Assembly (NCBI GenBank): GCA_029262055.1 | Contig: JAJDAD010000066.1 | Coordinates: 1-60,440 of the forward strand | Direction of reading: 5' to 3' | Origin: Candidatus Zhuqueibacterota bacterium | GTDB lineage: Bacteria > Zhuqueibacterota > Zhuqueibacteria > Oceanimicrobiales > Oceanimicrobiaceae | Length of the DNA stretch: 60,440 bases | Part shown: positions 1-8,077 of the stretch, piece after piece | How positions within the stretch are numbered: position 1 is the first letter of the stretch | Layout of the letters: every line of letters starts with the position of its first letter | Position numbers and translations under genes: made by a program | The notes under the pieces: model-generated | Database searches by the model: none | The model's input: only the letters and a program-made list of their open reading frames with translations | Told to the model about the DNA's origin: nothing

Positions 1-2091
1 ATCATGATCGATATTTTGACGCGCGGAATGCGAATTGCGACGATAGGATCGAGGGGGGACTGTTCATTTTTTAATTGCAATTTTACGGGGCCCTATCTTA
101 GCGTGAATCGGCGCAGCACGATGCCGTCCGAGCTGAGCGAAGGTGGCTTTCACACGAGCCCGACCCAAAACATGCGAAACATGAACGCGCAATGGAAACG
201 CCTTGAGGCTTACTCCATGTTCTGGACCTTTTTGAAGTTTCACGACCTCGAGAGACCGCCAGTGGGCATCGTCACGGGCTTTATCAATGACCTGGAGGGT
301 CAGAAACTGCTAAACGGAGCAACGGTTCGAATAGACGGTCAGGAATACACGACCGACACTTTTGAGTCGTTATTCAATCAATACAGCACAAACCCCGAGC
401 AATTACGCAACGGTTTTTATTTTTTGGAAGATCTACCAAATGATACTCTGGAGATGATTGTCGAGGCTGAAGATTTCATCTCTGACACACTGCACGTTTT
501 CATCGAGGATACTTTTTTCACGTTCGTGGATGTCGACTTGATCTCGTCGTTGCCCCCGGTTGTGCGGTCAACCACGCCGGTTCAGAACGCTGACAGGATT
601 CCCCCCTGGGAGCCCATCGTCATCAACTTCAGTCGAAGAATGGACGCGGCTTCAATTGACTCCGCAATTGTGATCGCTCCCCCTGCAAATCTCAGCACAG
701 CGTGGCAGGATGCAAACCGCATTCTTATCATCCAAACCGATACGCTGGTGGCCAGCACTGATTATACCGTAACGCTCCGGGGCACGGCAGCCGATCTGTT
801 CGAGCACCCGTTTGACGGCGACGGCGACGGTGTTGGCGGCGACGATTTTATTCTCAGTTTTCGTACTCAGCCGGAAGACGTCGATGCGCCAAGAATTGCG
901 TCAATTTATCCGCCTTCCAGCAGTACCGGCATTGAGAATCCGCCGGTGATTAATTTCGGGTTTGACGAAAACCTAGCCACGGACTCAATCGATCCTGATA
1001 TGATCGTCTTGGAGAGATTGAGCGACGGACAGTCGGTCCCAGGCACGCAAAGACACTATGTGGTCGGTGGCCGCAGCTTGCTGTCTTTCTTCCCAGGCGA
1101 AGTGCTCGATTTGGAGACGACTTATCAAGTCCGGTTGCTTCCCGGGCTACAGGACAGTTTCGGCAATACGTTGGAAATCGAAAAAGGGTTCCGATTTACA
1201 ACCGATGAACTGACGTTCGTGGTAAGGTCAATCGATGCGTTTGAGTCGGGCGTCACCAGCAACTGGTGGGCGCCGCAACAGAGTGGCACGACCAGCGGCA
1301 TTATCACTGAGCAGACCAACCGGTTCGCGAGTACTGCGGTCGCAAATTTGGCGCTACTGGGTAACCGGTCAATGCAATTAGACTATGGTTGGGACCCGGA
1401 CGCAGGATCGTGGTTGATCCGTGAATTCCTTGGAGGAGGGCCGCCAAGAAGCGTGACCTTTGATGATTCCTACATTCTGCAAATGTATATTTTCGGCGAT
1501 GGCAGCGGCAACCAGATTCGAATTGCGCTGGACGATCGCGTCCCAACCGCCTCAGCCAGCAATCACGAGGTCAGCATCTGGTACACCGTCGACTGGGTGG
1601 GCTGGCGGCCTGTTACTTGGGATTTGGGCAGAGACCCGGTCGGAACTTGGCTTGGGGACGGACAATTGAACGGAACCCTGAGAATCGACAGCATTCAGCT
1701 AACCCACATTCCGGGCCAGGCCGAGCAAGGGACACTTTATTTCGACGACCTGCGTCTGCTGAAAGCCAACCCAACCAGTGTCTCAACCCCAACCGGTGAG
1801 GTCGTTCCGCAGGCGTTTGCCTTACTGCAGAATTACCCGAACCCATTCAATCCCGAAACCACCATCGTTTACCGGGTTGCGCGGCAGGCGCAGCAGGTCA
1901 GGCTGGTCATTTACGATATCTTGGGGCGCCAGGTTTCGGTCCTGGTGAATGAGATCAAGCAGCCGGGTGAGTTCACTGCCAGGTGGGATGGCACGGACCG
2001 GTTCGGAAAGCCGGTAGCCAGCGGAACTTACATTTATCGATTGGAGAGCGTAGAATTTGTGGCGAGTCGCAAAATGTTGTTGCTGCGTTAA
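1..2091 (+). CDS. Secreted multidomain protein with C-terminal FlgD-like sorting domain (5' end missing)
   Basis: The reading frame is open to the left edge of the window, so the first ATG at 4 is probably not the true start and the gene begins upstream. The first about 75 residues include SELSEGGFHT followed by an aromatic-rich helix, which resembles the end of an amidase_3-type N-acetylmuramoyl-L-alanine amidase domain; this is tentative. A carboxypeptidase-regulatory-like fold follows (about 85-180, GIVTGFINDLEG). Then come two Ig-like Big_5-type domains (about 185-405) with repeated 'P..v.F' patterns, and a jelly-roll-like region (about 410-600). The last 85 residues are a FlgD Ig-like/type IX-like secretion tail with NYPNPFNPET, YDILGRQV and SGTYIYRL motifs, typical of FCB-group secreted proteins. 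It is likely exported and surface attached or released. The sorting domain is certain; the enzymatic identity is not. Confidence 0.8.
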   Translation: MMIDILTRGMRIATIGSRGDCSFFNCNFTGPYLSVNRRSTMPSELSEGGFHTSPTQNMRNMNAQWKRLEAYSMFWTFLKFHDLERPPVGIVTGFINDLEGQKLLNGATVRIDGQEYTTDTFESLFNQYSTNPEQLRNGFYFLEDLPNDTLEMIVEAEDFISDTLHVFIEDTFFTFVDVDLISSLPPVVRSTTPVQNADRIPPWEPIVINFSRRMDAASIDSAIVIAPPANLSTAWQDANRILIIQTDTLVASTDYTVTLRGTAADLFEHPFDGDGDGVGGDDFILSFRTQPEDVDAPRIASIYPPSSSTGIENPPVINFGFDENLATDSIDPDMIVLERLSDGQSVPGTQRHYVVGGRSLLSFFPGEVLDLETTYQVRLLPGLQDSFGNTLEIEKGFRFTTDELTFVVRSIDAFESGVTSNWWAPQQSGTTSGIITEQTNRFASTAVANLALLGNRSMQLDYGWDPDAGSWLIREFLGGGPPRSVTFDDSYILQMYIFGDGSGNQIRIALDDRVPTASASNHEVSIWYTVDWVGWRPVTWDLGRDPVGTWLGDGQLNGTLRIDSIQLTHIPGQAEQGTLYFDDLRLLKANPTSVSTPTGEVVPQAFALLQNYPNPFNPETTIVYRVARQAQQVRLVIYDILGRQVSVLVNEIKQPGEFTARWDGTDRFGKPVASGTYIYRLESVEFVASRKMLLLR

Positions 2092-3012
2092 CCATGTAAG
2101 AATTAGCCTATTGGCTATCGGGAGATTCAAGCACGCAAGCGGTAATGTAATAATGAAGCAATCAAATCGTAGGATGCTGGTTCCTATGTAAAAATAACCT
2201 CTGATTCGAGAAAGGTGTTGCCTTGATTGCCGCGGTGTGAGCGTAGCGGTGAATCTGCCATTCCTCCTTTGGGTCCTGCCATTCTCCAATGTCCTTGCCA
2301 TCAACCTTACGATTCTGTCGATTAGTCGTAGCGCCGCCAGCGGCAGTCCAGAACGTCCTTGCCCAGACCGCATTCCCCCATGCCTGTTTTTCGCAGCTGT
2401 TTCAATGCCTTGCGGGTAAAATAGTCACTGTCCTCCAGAGGATTTTCGTGTGAACGTAAATGAAGGTAGATAGTGTCCGGCGTGTTAGGTTTCTGTCTGA
2501 AAGTTTTGTCTATTTATGCCGGTCAGTTCATTGTTGTTGCGGATAGTTATAGTGCGTTAAACAACCGTCACAACTCTTGCGTCTCCGCGCTCAGGTTATC
2601 ATTATTCGTCATAACCTGACCTGTCAATGAGATTCGGAAAGGCCTCTTGTGATGGCCTAAGAAAGCAAGCAGATATTCTCCCCTCGAACGTGAGTGATTC
2701 AGACTAAGACTCAGAACGACTACTTCAGCATCGGTACTTCGGTTTACGACCTCTCTTCTCGATTTTTCCGTTTTCGCCAAGAACGTCCATCAGGTTCTTT
2801 TGACTATTGAGAGCTTTGCAAACATTGCCTGGAGATTGTGCATAGCTTTAATCCTTATTTTCAATTGCCTGAAATAGGGCAAGACCTTCTTATGCTATGC
2901 CCAAGTTCTTTTTTCTTATTAAATGCGGACAGTTTTATTTTATTTATTTGGCAGGTGCCGATAACGATAGTAACACGTTCACGGCTGAAAAATAAGATTA
3001 GAAGCATTTCCT
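2092..3012. other. Intergenic region upstream of the gas vesicle cluster
   Basis: About 0.9 kb with no convincing gene. On the minus strand around 2225-2470 a stretch of roughly 75 codons reads like protein (it contains YLHLRSHENP and KALKQLRKTG) but it has no good start and no family I recognise, so it may be an old coding remnant. The right half is AT-richer and probably carries the regulatory sequence for gvpA. Confidence 0.4.
2948..2976 (+). promoter_or_regulatory. Weak candidate promoter upstream of gvpA
   Basis: TTGGCA at 2948-2953 matches a -35 hexamer at 5 of 6 positions. A 17-base spacer separates it from TAACAC (2971-2976), a poor -10 box. The spacing is ideal but the -10 is weak, so this is only a candidate. 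It would give a leader of about 150 bases before gvpA. Confidence 0.25.
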
Positions 3013-3051
3013 TGAAAGGAGGTCGTGAATCGTATGGTCGAATCGAAGTGA
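3013..3051 (+). other. Duplicate strong Shine-Dalgarno with a tiny leader ORF
   Basis: TGAAAGGAGGT at 3013-3023 is identical to the sequence in front of gvpA, which lies exactly 100 bases downstream (3113-3123). It is followed by a very short reading frame: GTG at 3025 or ATG at 3034, stop TGA at 3049-3051. The ATG lies 11 bases from the core AGGAGG, a workable distance. This could be a leader peptide, a decoy ribosome site, or the remains of a duplicated gvpA start. Confidence 0.35.
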
Positions 3052-3130
3052 GTTAGTTGCTTCGAAAGCAATCGTCTTTGCTCTAAGTTGTGGGCTGAGG
3101 CGATGAAAATAATGAAAGGAGGTGAAACAC

Positions 3131-3349
3131 ATGGCCGTAGAAAAAACCAACGCTTCTTCCAGCCTGGTTGAAGTTATTGACAGGATTCTTGACAAAGGTA
3201 TCGTCATCGATGCCTGGGCAAGAGTATCCCTGGTGGGTATTGAGCTTCTCGCGATTGAAGCTCGTGTCGTCGTCGCTTCGGTTGAGACATACTTGAAGTA
3301 TGCGGAAGCCATCGGCTTGACCGCCAACGCTGCAACCCCGACTGCATAG
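3131..3349 (+). CDS. gvpA: Gas vesicle structural protein GvpA
   Basis: A 72-residue protein matching the main gas vesicle shell subunit. It has the conserved amphipathic core in order: [19 protein letters not shown] (helix 1 and first strand), [11 protein letters not shown] (second strand), then [20 protein letters not shown] (second helix). The alanine-rich C-terminal tail is short, as in canonical GvpA. ATG at 3131 is chosen over an upstream in-frame GTG (3122) because AAAGGAGG at 3115-3122 sits 8 bases before this ATG and overlaps the GTG. GvpA polymerises into the ribbed, gas-permeable protein wall. It is separated from the rest of the cluster by about 840 bases containing a transposase remnant, so it may be transcribed largely on its own, as expected for a highly expressed shell protein. 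Confidence 0.96.
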   Translation: MAVEKTNASSSLVEVIDRILDKGIVIDAWARVSLVGIELLAIEARVVVASVETYLKYAEAIGLTANAATPTA

Positions 3350-3615
3350 TCTTGGGTCACAACTAAGTTTGGAAGCCTTTGCCATGATATCCTTGAACAA
3401 TGGACGGTTCTGCCAAGTCCCGGTGCAAAGCATATCCTGCCACAGGGTTCCGACTTTTTAACTGGGGGAACAATTTGCTTGAACCATAACGGAAGTTGTT
3501 TGGATGGGTTTTTATTGTGGATTATGCACACCTTGACCTATGCTTGAGACTCTTTTCCTGGGACCGGTTCAGAAAAATCAACGCAGCGCTCAGACTGCAT
3601 AAAGCGCTACATTCG

Positions 3616-3681
3616 TTCTACTTCTACTTCTACTTCTACTTCTACTTCTACCTCTACCTCTACCTCTACCTCTACCTCCAC
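3616..3681 (+). repeat. Hexanucleotide tandem repeat (TTCTAC)6(CTCTAC)4CTCCAC
   Basis: Six perfect TTCTAC units (3616-3651), four CTCTAC units (3652-3675) and one CTCCAC (3676-3681) form an 11-unit, 66-base pyrimidine-rich microsatellite on this strand, downstream of gvpA. The clean switch between two unit types suggests expansion by replication slippage. A frame running through it would encode a (Phe/Leu-Tyr)n stretch, but I see no gene there. Confidence 0.95.
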
Positions 3682-3713
3682 ACATCACCGTTAGCTAAAC
3701 GCATGATGCCAAA

Positions 3714-4160
3714 ATGGCCAGAGAATTGAATCTGCCAGTGGGCAGTTTTGTTGGTATCGACCGTGGCTACAATGATCTCTGCCTGTTTAAGCCTTTTACC
3801 GAAAATAACATAAGATTTGTAACCAGAAAAAAACCAAACGTCAAATCAATCCCAAGGTGTGGAAACAGAAACTGGCGTTCTCTTTGACGAAATCATTGAA
3901 TTCACAGGTTACAACTCAATACGAAAATATCTAAATCAACACCGTCTGATTCACTACCATATGAACCAGTAGGAATGCTGTCGTGACCCAAATCTGGAGT
4001 ACCGTTATCGCTCATCTGCTAACCAGTTTCTGCAATTTCCCAATTCAAACGATAGTCAGACTCAGCCTAATAGATCTCTTCGAGAGAAGACCGCTCACTG
4101 ATCTAATCGAGTTCAACATATTTAAGCCGCCTCGAACTGCACGGGGCTATCAATTGCCAT
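3714..4160 (+). pseudogene. Degenerate IS4-family transposase remnant
   Basis: Frame 3 from ATG 3714 reads ARELNLPVGSFVGIDRGYND then RFVTRKKPN, which matches the DDE-region second Asp block of IS4-family transposases (GS..v.DRGYnD....F..lt...i.FVTR.K). After a frameshift near the A-rich stretch at about 3827-3833, frame 1 continues with VLFDEIIEFTGYNS and RLIHYH, again typical of the family, and ends in a stop (TAG) at about 3970. Beyond that, IDLFERRPLTDLIE in another frame resembles the transposase C terminus (slfdktPl..l). The N-terminal half and the catalytic Glu region are missing, and I found no terminal inverted repeats. It is a dead fragment lying between gvpA and the rest of the gvp cluster. 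Confidence 0.75.
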
Positions 4161-4188
4161 TCTTAACCGGACACTAATGGTGTAAGTT

Positions 4189-4824
4189 ATGGAAGTAGTG
4201 GAAAGCATGCAAAAGTTGACGCAAGAGATTATCGCTTCTTATGATGCCAGAATAGCCAGCATTGAGGAAATTGTCGCGACGACGTATGAGACCCTGGGCG
4301 ACTTCAGGAAACGACGTATGGAAATGAAGGAAAGGCTGAGAGAGACTTTAGCAAGTGAAAAATCCTTACGCAGAAAAGACTTTGATCACATGGTGGAAAG
4401 GTTTGTGGAGGTCCAGAGTAAGAAGGAAAACGACGTGCGAAACTCTATAAGGAGTTATGTTCGCGACCAAAAGACTTTGGTTAAGGAACTGGGAGAAATG
4501 ACGACGCTTCGCGATAACAGCAATGGCAATGGCCACACCTTCGATCTAAAGACACTCCGCCAACGCATTTCCGAAATCAAAACCAGACAGCAGAAACAGG
4601 AAGATGCCATAAGCAGGCTCTTAAGGGACTACCTCAAAGAGGAGGAGAGAATATCCGATAAGTTCAGTCAACTTATTTCGAACTGTGACTCCCTGAGAAT
4701 TAAAGACATTCAGGAAACGATGGAAAGCCTGTGCTGCACTGTCGTTTCTGCCCCACATAGCTTTGAAAGAAGATCACCAGACCGATTAAACAATAAAGAG
4801 GAGAACCAGGTATGTCAAATCTAG
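4189..4824 (+). CDS. Coiled-coil protein of the gas vesicle cluster
   Basis: A 211-residue, highly charged and almost entirely helical protein with no signal peptide and no recognised domain. Residues about 1-115 (IASYDARIASIEEIVATTYE onward) and 120-180 (LRQRISEIKTRQQKQED) are rich in Lys, Glu and Arg with heptad-like hydrophobics, indicating long coiled coils. It overlaps the start of the next coiled-coil gene by 13 bases and is co-directional with all gvp genes. Its place next to gvpA and its helical composition suggest an accessory wall-binding role like GvpC, but no clear GvpC repeat is present; this is inference. No good ribosome site precedes ATG 4189. ATG 4207 (seventh codon) is an alternative start. 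Confidence 0.75.
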   Translation: MEVVESMQKLTQEIIASYDARIASIEEIVATTYETLGDFRKRRMEMKERLRETLASEKSLRRKDFDHMVERFVEVQSKKENDVRNSIRSYVRDQKTLVKELGEMTTLRDNSNGNGHTFDLKTLRQRISEIKTRQQKQEDAISRLLRDYLKEEERISDKFSQLISNCDSLRIKDIQETMESLCCTVVSAPHSFERRSPDRLNNKEENQVCQI

Positions 4825-5864
4825 ATGAAATGAAAGACCTATGCGAGAACATTGCAGACTCCTTCACTACGCGCGTCAATCTTGTTGAAGACCTGACCAA
4901 AGATACAGTAGAAATGTTGCAGGGCTTCAACAAGGAACACCAGGAAATGGGCAAAGAACTGCGGGATTCTCTTGCCAGGGAAACATCTGAAAGGCTGGCT
5001 AAAAGCAAGGAACTCCGTTCTTCTCTCGCAAAGGAAGTAGCCGAACGAAGAGATTCAGTGACGGCAATGTTGTTTGAGATGCACCGGTCACATGAAGAAA
5101 TGGGCAATCAGTTGAAGTCCTTCCTCGCAGATGAAACCACCAAACTGAAGGCTATGGGCAAAGAGCTGCGCTCTTTTCTCGCAGATGAAACAGCCGAACG
5201 CAAGGATTCGGTGGCGGCAATGTTGTCTGGGATGCACCAGTCGCATGAAGAAATGAGCAAACAGTTGAAATCCTTCCTTGCAAATGAAACCGCCAAACTA
5301 AAGGCCATGGGCAATGAGCTACGTTCTTCTCTTGCAAACGACACTTCCGAACGCAAGGAATCGGTGGCGGCAATGTTGTCAGAGATGCACAAGTCACATG
5401 AAGAAATGAGCAAACACTTGCAGTCCTTTCTCGCAGATGAGACGTCCAAACGAAAGGCCATGGGCAAAGAGTTGAAGAAAGAGTTGCATGAATATCATGT
5501 TGAGTTGGGTTCCTCTGTGGCTAAAATGATAGCTGAGTTACATGAGACGCATAGAAATTTGGCAGAAGTCTGGCGCAAGCTAACAGAGACGATGGCCCGG
5601 CGCAGAGGACAGCAAAGCCAGAAGATGAGCAGAACAGCACAAAAAAAAAGTAAGCTCACAGCATCAAATGACGTGAAAACAAAAATAATCTCGGCGTTAG
5701 GCCACAATGGCAGTGGTTTGAAAATGACGGACCTTGGCAAAGCACTCGGTCAGAGTTGGCAGTCGCTTGGTCCACCGACAAAGGAATTGCTGGCGGAAAA
5801 CAAGATTAAGAAAGTCGAGAATCTGTACTACCTGTCTAATCAATTGACTTTCACAGAAGGATAG
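4812..5864 (+). CDS. Repeat-containing coiled-coil protein, GvpC-like candidate
   Basis: A 350-residue cytoplasmic protein starting at ATG 4812 after a good GAGGAGA site. Residues about 46-198 consist of three tandem 51-residue repeats (153-base DNA period, units starting at 4947, 5100 and 5253) plus a partial fourth at 5406. Each unit contains two 18-residue sub-blocks of type 'MGKELRSFLADETAERK' and a 15-residue block 'SVAAMLSEMHKSHEE'. A basic linker (about 255-285) leads to a C-terminal segment (about 290-345) that looks like a small winged-helix domain. Repeated amphipathic helices on a gas vesicle operon recall GvpC, the outer reinforcing protein, whose cyanobacterial repeats are 33 residues, so this would be a divergent analogue. 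The function is inferred from context and architecture only. Confidence 0.8.
   Translation: MSNLDEMKDLCENIADSFTTRVNLVEDLTKDTVEMLQGFNKEHQEMGKELRDSLARETSERLAKSKELRSSLAKEVAERRDSVTAMLFEMHRSHEEMGNQLKSFLADETTKLKAMGKELRSFLADETAERKDSVAAMLSGMHQSHEEMSKQLKSFLANETAKLKAMGNELRSSLANDTSERKESVAAMLSEMHKSHEEMSKHLQSFLADETSKRKAMGKELKKELHEYHVELGSSVAKMIAELHETHRNLAEVWRKLTETMARRRGQQSQKMSRTAQKKSKLTASNDVKTKIISALGHNGSGLKMTDLGKALGQSWQSLGPPTKELLAENKIKKVENLYYLSNQLTFTEG
4947..5477 (+). repeat. 153-base tandem coding repeat (three full units, one partial)
   Basis: Units begin at ATG 4947, 5100 and 5253 with identical 153-base spacing, and a partial unit runs from 5406. Units two and three are the most alike at DNA level (for example CGCAAGGA.TCGGTGGCGGC in both), showing recent duplication. 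The first unit is more diverged. Confidence 0.9.
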
Positions 5865-5870
5865 CGCATA

Positions 5871-6272
5871 ATGGCCACGCAATTCTCAAAAGCCGGTACA
5901 GCCTCGTCCCCTGCTCAAAAACGAGGCGCAAAAAAAGCAAAGGTACAAGAAGGCACGCTTGTCATAGACTGCGCCTTTTGCCGTGGCCGTGGCACGGATC
6001 CGTTTGCTCTGCTATCGCCCAAAGCATTGTGCCAGGTCTGCGGTGGCAGCGGCAAAACTGAAGTTCAAGAGCCTCATGCCGCCTGTGCTTTTTGCCAGGG
6101 CACAGGCGTGCATCCGAGGAACCGGCTTAGCTGCCCGGCTTGTCAAGGAAAAGGCAACATACATTACCATGCAACAAATAAGAGGTGTCCGGGATGCATG
6201 GGGACCGGCACCACGGTTGAAAGTAAACTGGTTTGCTTGATTTGCCAAGGCACCGGATTAGCAAGACAATGA
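5871..6272 (+). CDS. DnaJ-type zinc-finger protein with six CxxCxGxG motifs
   Basis: A 133-residue protein made almost entirely of a DnaJ/Hsp40 cysteine-rich domain. The motifs start at C34 (CAFCRGRG), C54 (CQVCGGSG), C72 (CAFCQGTG), C88 (CPACQGKG), C106 (CPGCMGTG) and C122 (CLICQGTG). DnaJ itself has four such motifs binding two zinc ions, so six would allow a third zinc site. There is no J domain and no substrate-binding C-terminal domain. The gene starts 6 bases after the repeat protein and lies in the gvp operon, where a J domain appears fused to a GvpF/L protein about 2 kb downstream. A chaperone or scaffold role in keeping the very hydrophobic GvpA soluble is inferred. The zinc-finger assignment is firm. 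Confidence 0.88.
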   Translation: MATQFSKAGTASSPAQKRGAKKAKVQEGTLVIDCAFCRGRGTDPFALLSPKALCQVCGGSGKTEVQEPHAACAFCQGTGVHPRNRLSCPACQGKGNIHYHATNKRCPGCMGTGTTVESKLVCLICQGTGLARQ

Positions 6273-6344
6273 CAGTGAAACTAAAATGACAACAAAAGTG
6301 TTGTACTGTCATTTGCGCTCACAAAAGCAACTATGTGAGACCAG

Positions 6345-6668
6345 ATGTCACGCGAATCAGAGATGAACAAGCTGGCTGAGGAAATCGCAAACACGCAAGA
6401 CAAAAGAACCCGGGACCTGGCACGTCTAATAGACGAAACTGCGCGGGAGAGACAGCGAGCCCAGGAAATGTTCGATGACTTCTACAAGCAGCACCTGCAA
6501 ATGAAGTCAGAGCAAGAAGCAGAGCTCAGGCGTCAAACCATGGAACGCAAGAACGAGGTGTCCGAAATGCGCGCAGGTTTTAGAACTGAGCTTCATGCCG
6601 TGAGTCTTGAATGGAAAAAGTTGTCGCAGCGGATGCGTGGGCTCAGACAGAAGAACAAACGAAAATAG
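6345..6668 (+). CDS. Small coiled-coil protein of the gas vesicle cluster
   Basis: A 107-residue charged, all-helical protein (about one third Arg, Lys or Glu) without a signal peptide. Its C-terminal half (ERKNEVSEMRAGFRTELH then EWKKLSQRM) resembles the ERKD-S-AAML-EMH blocks and the final WRKLTE segment of the repeat protein at 4812-5864, suggesting the two share ancestry. It sits between the zinc-finger gene and gvpN. ATG 6345 is used; ATG 6363 is a possible alternative and neither has a strong ribosome site. A wall-accessory or assembly role is inferred from context. Confidence 0.72.
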   Translation: MSRESEMNKLAEEIANTQDKRTRDLARLIDETARERQRAQEMFDDFYKQHLQMKSEQEAELRRQTMERKNEVSEMRAGFRTELHAVSLEWKKLSQRMRGLRQKNKRK

Positions 6669-6773
6669 GTCTACTTCGGTAGAGTAAAATCTTGCGGCCT
6701 GCCGGACGGGACTAATCCACCGCAGTAGCAATAGATAACAAAGGATTGTTAACATCAATATCAAGGAGGCTCC

Positions 6774-7745
6774 ATGCTAGACCAGGATCATTTAGTCGTA
6801 CTGAAACCCACGGCTCAAAAGAATTTTGTTGAGTCACCTCATATCAAGTCTCTGACCACGCGAGGCTTGGCTTATTTGGAATCCGGGTTTCCCCTTCATT
6901 TCCGCGGGCCGGCCGGATCCGGTAAAACCACGCTGGCTCTGCACATTGCGAGTGTGTTGGGGCGTCCGGTCATGCTTCTTCATGGCGACGACGAGTTTGG
7001 ATCTTCGGATCTGGTAGGGGGGCAGTACGGATATCGTTCTCGAAAAGTGGTGGACAACTTTATCCATTCCGTCCTGAAAACCGAGGAAGACCATGTGCGA
7101 AGATGGGTGGATAATCGTCTCACAGTTGCCTGCAAATATGGCTTTACGCTCGTCTATGATGAATTCAGCCGGTCCAGGCCGGAGGCAAACAATATTCTTT
7201 TGTCCGTTCTCGAAGAAAGAATACTAACGCTGCCGCCAGTCCGAGACGGTGAGGATTACCTGTTCGTGCATGAAGATTTTAAAGCCATTTTTACCAGTAA
7301 TCCGGAAGAATACGCCGGCGTCCACAAGACGCAAGACGCCTTGCAAGATCGCATGATAAGCATCGATTTGGATTATATGGACAAAGAGACGGAGGTCGCA
7401 ATCACCCAGGCGAAGTCCGGTATCTCCAAATCTGGTGCAGGAAAAATTACAGAAATTGTACGAGACTTTCGGGAGCAGTCGGAAGCGCACACCCAACCAA
7501 CATTACGAGCCAGCATTATGATCGCCAAAGCCTGTAACCAGCAGAAGGCCAGGATTTCGTGCGACAACCCGGTCTTCAGGCAAACCTGTTTAGATGTCCT
7601 GGCGCCTGGCCGGATCAAGAATGGCGAAATTGCTCTAAAGCAAGAAAGGCACGCGCTCATCGATGAATTGATTGGCAAGTACTGCAATGGTAAAATGCCT
7701 GTCAGTGCGAAGTCAAGGGGACCACTACCAAAGGTAGTAGTTTGA
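6774..7745 (+). CDS. gvpN: Gas vesicle protein GvpN, MoxR-type AAA ATPase
   Basis: 323 residues, the usual GvpN length. A Walker A motif GPAGSGKTTL lies at about residue 45, a Walker B-like segment LVYDEFSRSRPE at about 125, and a sensor-1 stretch AIFTSNPEEYAG at about 170, all hallmarks of the GvpN/MoxR family. GvpN is needed for normal vesicle growth, probably as an ATP-driven chaperone or remodelling factor acting on the wall proteins. The ATG is preceded by AAGGAGG at 6763-6769, a strong ribosome site. It is followed 29 bases later by a small unknown gene. Confidence 0.95.
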   Translation: MLDQDHLVVLKPTAQKNFVESPHIKSLTTRGLAYLESGFPLHFRGPAGSGKTTLALHIASVLGRPVMLLHGDDEFGSSDLVGGQYGYRSRKVVDNFIHSVLKTEEDHVRRWVDNRLTVACKYGFTLVYDEFSRSRPEANNILLSVLEERILTLPPVRDGEDYLFVHEDFKAIFTSNPEEYAGVHKTQDALQDRMISIDLDYMDKETEVAITQAKSGISKSGAGKITEIVRDFREQSEAHTQPTLRASIMIAKACNQQKARISCDNPVFRQTCLDVLAPGRIKNGEIALKQERHALIDELIGKYCNGKMPVSAKSRGPLPKVVV

Positions 7746-7774
7746 TTTGAATTAATCCCGAGGAGCTCATCCAA

Positions 7775-8062
7775 ATGCCGAAGACATTCAGAGATATCAA
7801 AACCATTCGCAGTGTCAGGGTGAAGTGTGGCCCAATTAAAGACGCCTCCAGATTCCTGGAGCTACATGGTCTGGCGAAAGAAAAACAGCGCCTGGAAAAA
7901 GAAGGAGAAATTTGGCAGGTCAAGGTCAACCAGGCTAAGAAACGAGTCCGGGAAATAGAAGTCCAAATGCGCGCCATCGAGAAGACAGATGGAATTACCA
8001 AAATCAAACAAGAAACGTTTGGACCTTCGTCGAAATGGAAAGAAATGGATATCAGCTATTAA
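7775..8062 (+). CDS. Small uncharacterised gas vesicle cluster protein
   Basis: A 95-residue basic protein. The first about 35 residues (FRDIKTIRSVRVKCGPIKDA) look like a short beta-strand region and residues 36-75 form a Lys/Glu-rich helix (EKQRLEKEGEIWQVKVNQAKK) that may be a coiled coil. There is no signal peptide and no family I recognise with confidence. It has an AGGAG site about 10 bases ahead of ATG 7775 and lies between gvpN and a gvpF/L gene in a tight operon, so it is very likely expressed with them. Confidence 0.75.
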   Translation: MPKTFRDIKTIRSVRVKCGPIKDASRFLELHGLAKEKQRLEKEGEIWQVKVNQAKKRVREIEVQMRAIEKTDGITKIKQETFGPSSKWKEMDISY

Positions 8063-8077
8063 TCTCCCGGAGCGAAA

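Noticed and set aside
2225-2470. Minus-strand stretch reading like protein (contains YLHLRSHENP)
   Set aside because: No start codon at the open end, no ribosome site, and no family recognised; left as a possible old remnant in the intergenic entry.
2940-2965. Possible sigma-54 promoter (TTTGGCAGGTGCCGATAA) ahead of gvpA
   Set aside because: The GG element is present but the -12 GC is not at the required distance; a weak sigma-70-type reading fits better.
3616-3681. CRISPR-like repetition
   Set aside because: The repeat unit is six bases without spacers, so it is a microsatellite; no CRISPR array or cas gene was seen anywhere in the window.
3496-3729. Plus-strand frame through the hexanucleotide repeat encoding a Phe/Leu-Tyr run
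   Set aside because: The frame is created by the microsatellite; no ribosome site and low-complexity product.
4812-5864. Antisense frames 5108-5467 and 5152-5397 as genes
   Set aside because: They mirror the tandem repeats of the sense coiled-coil gene and carry no ribosome site.
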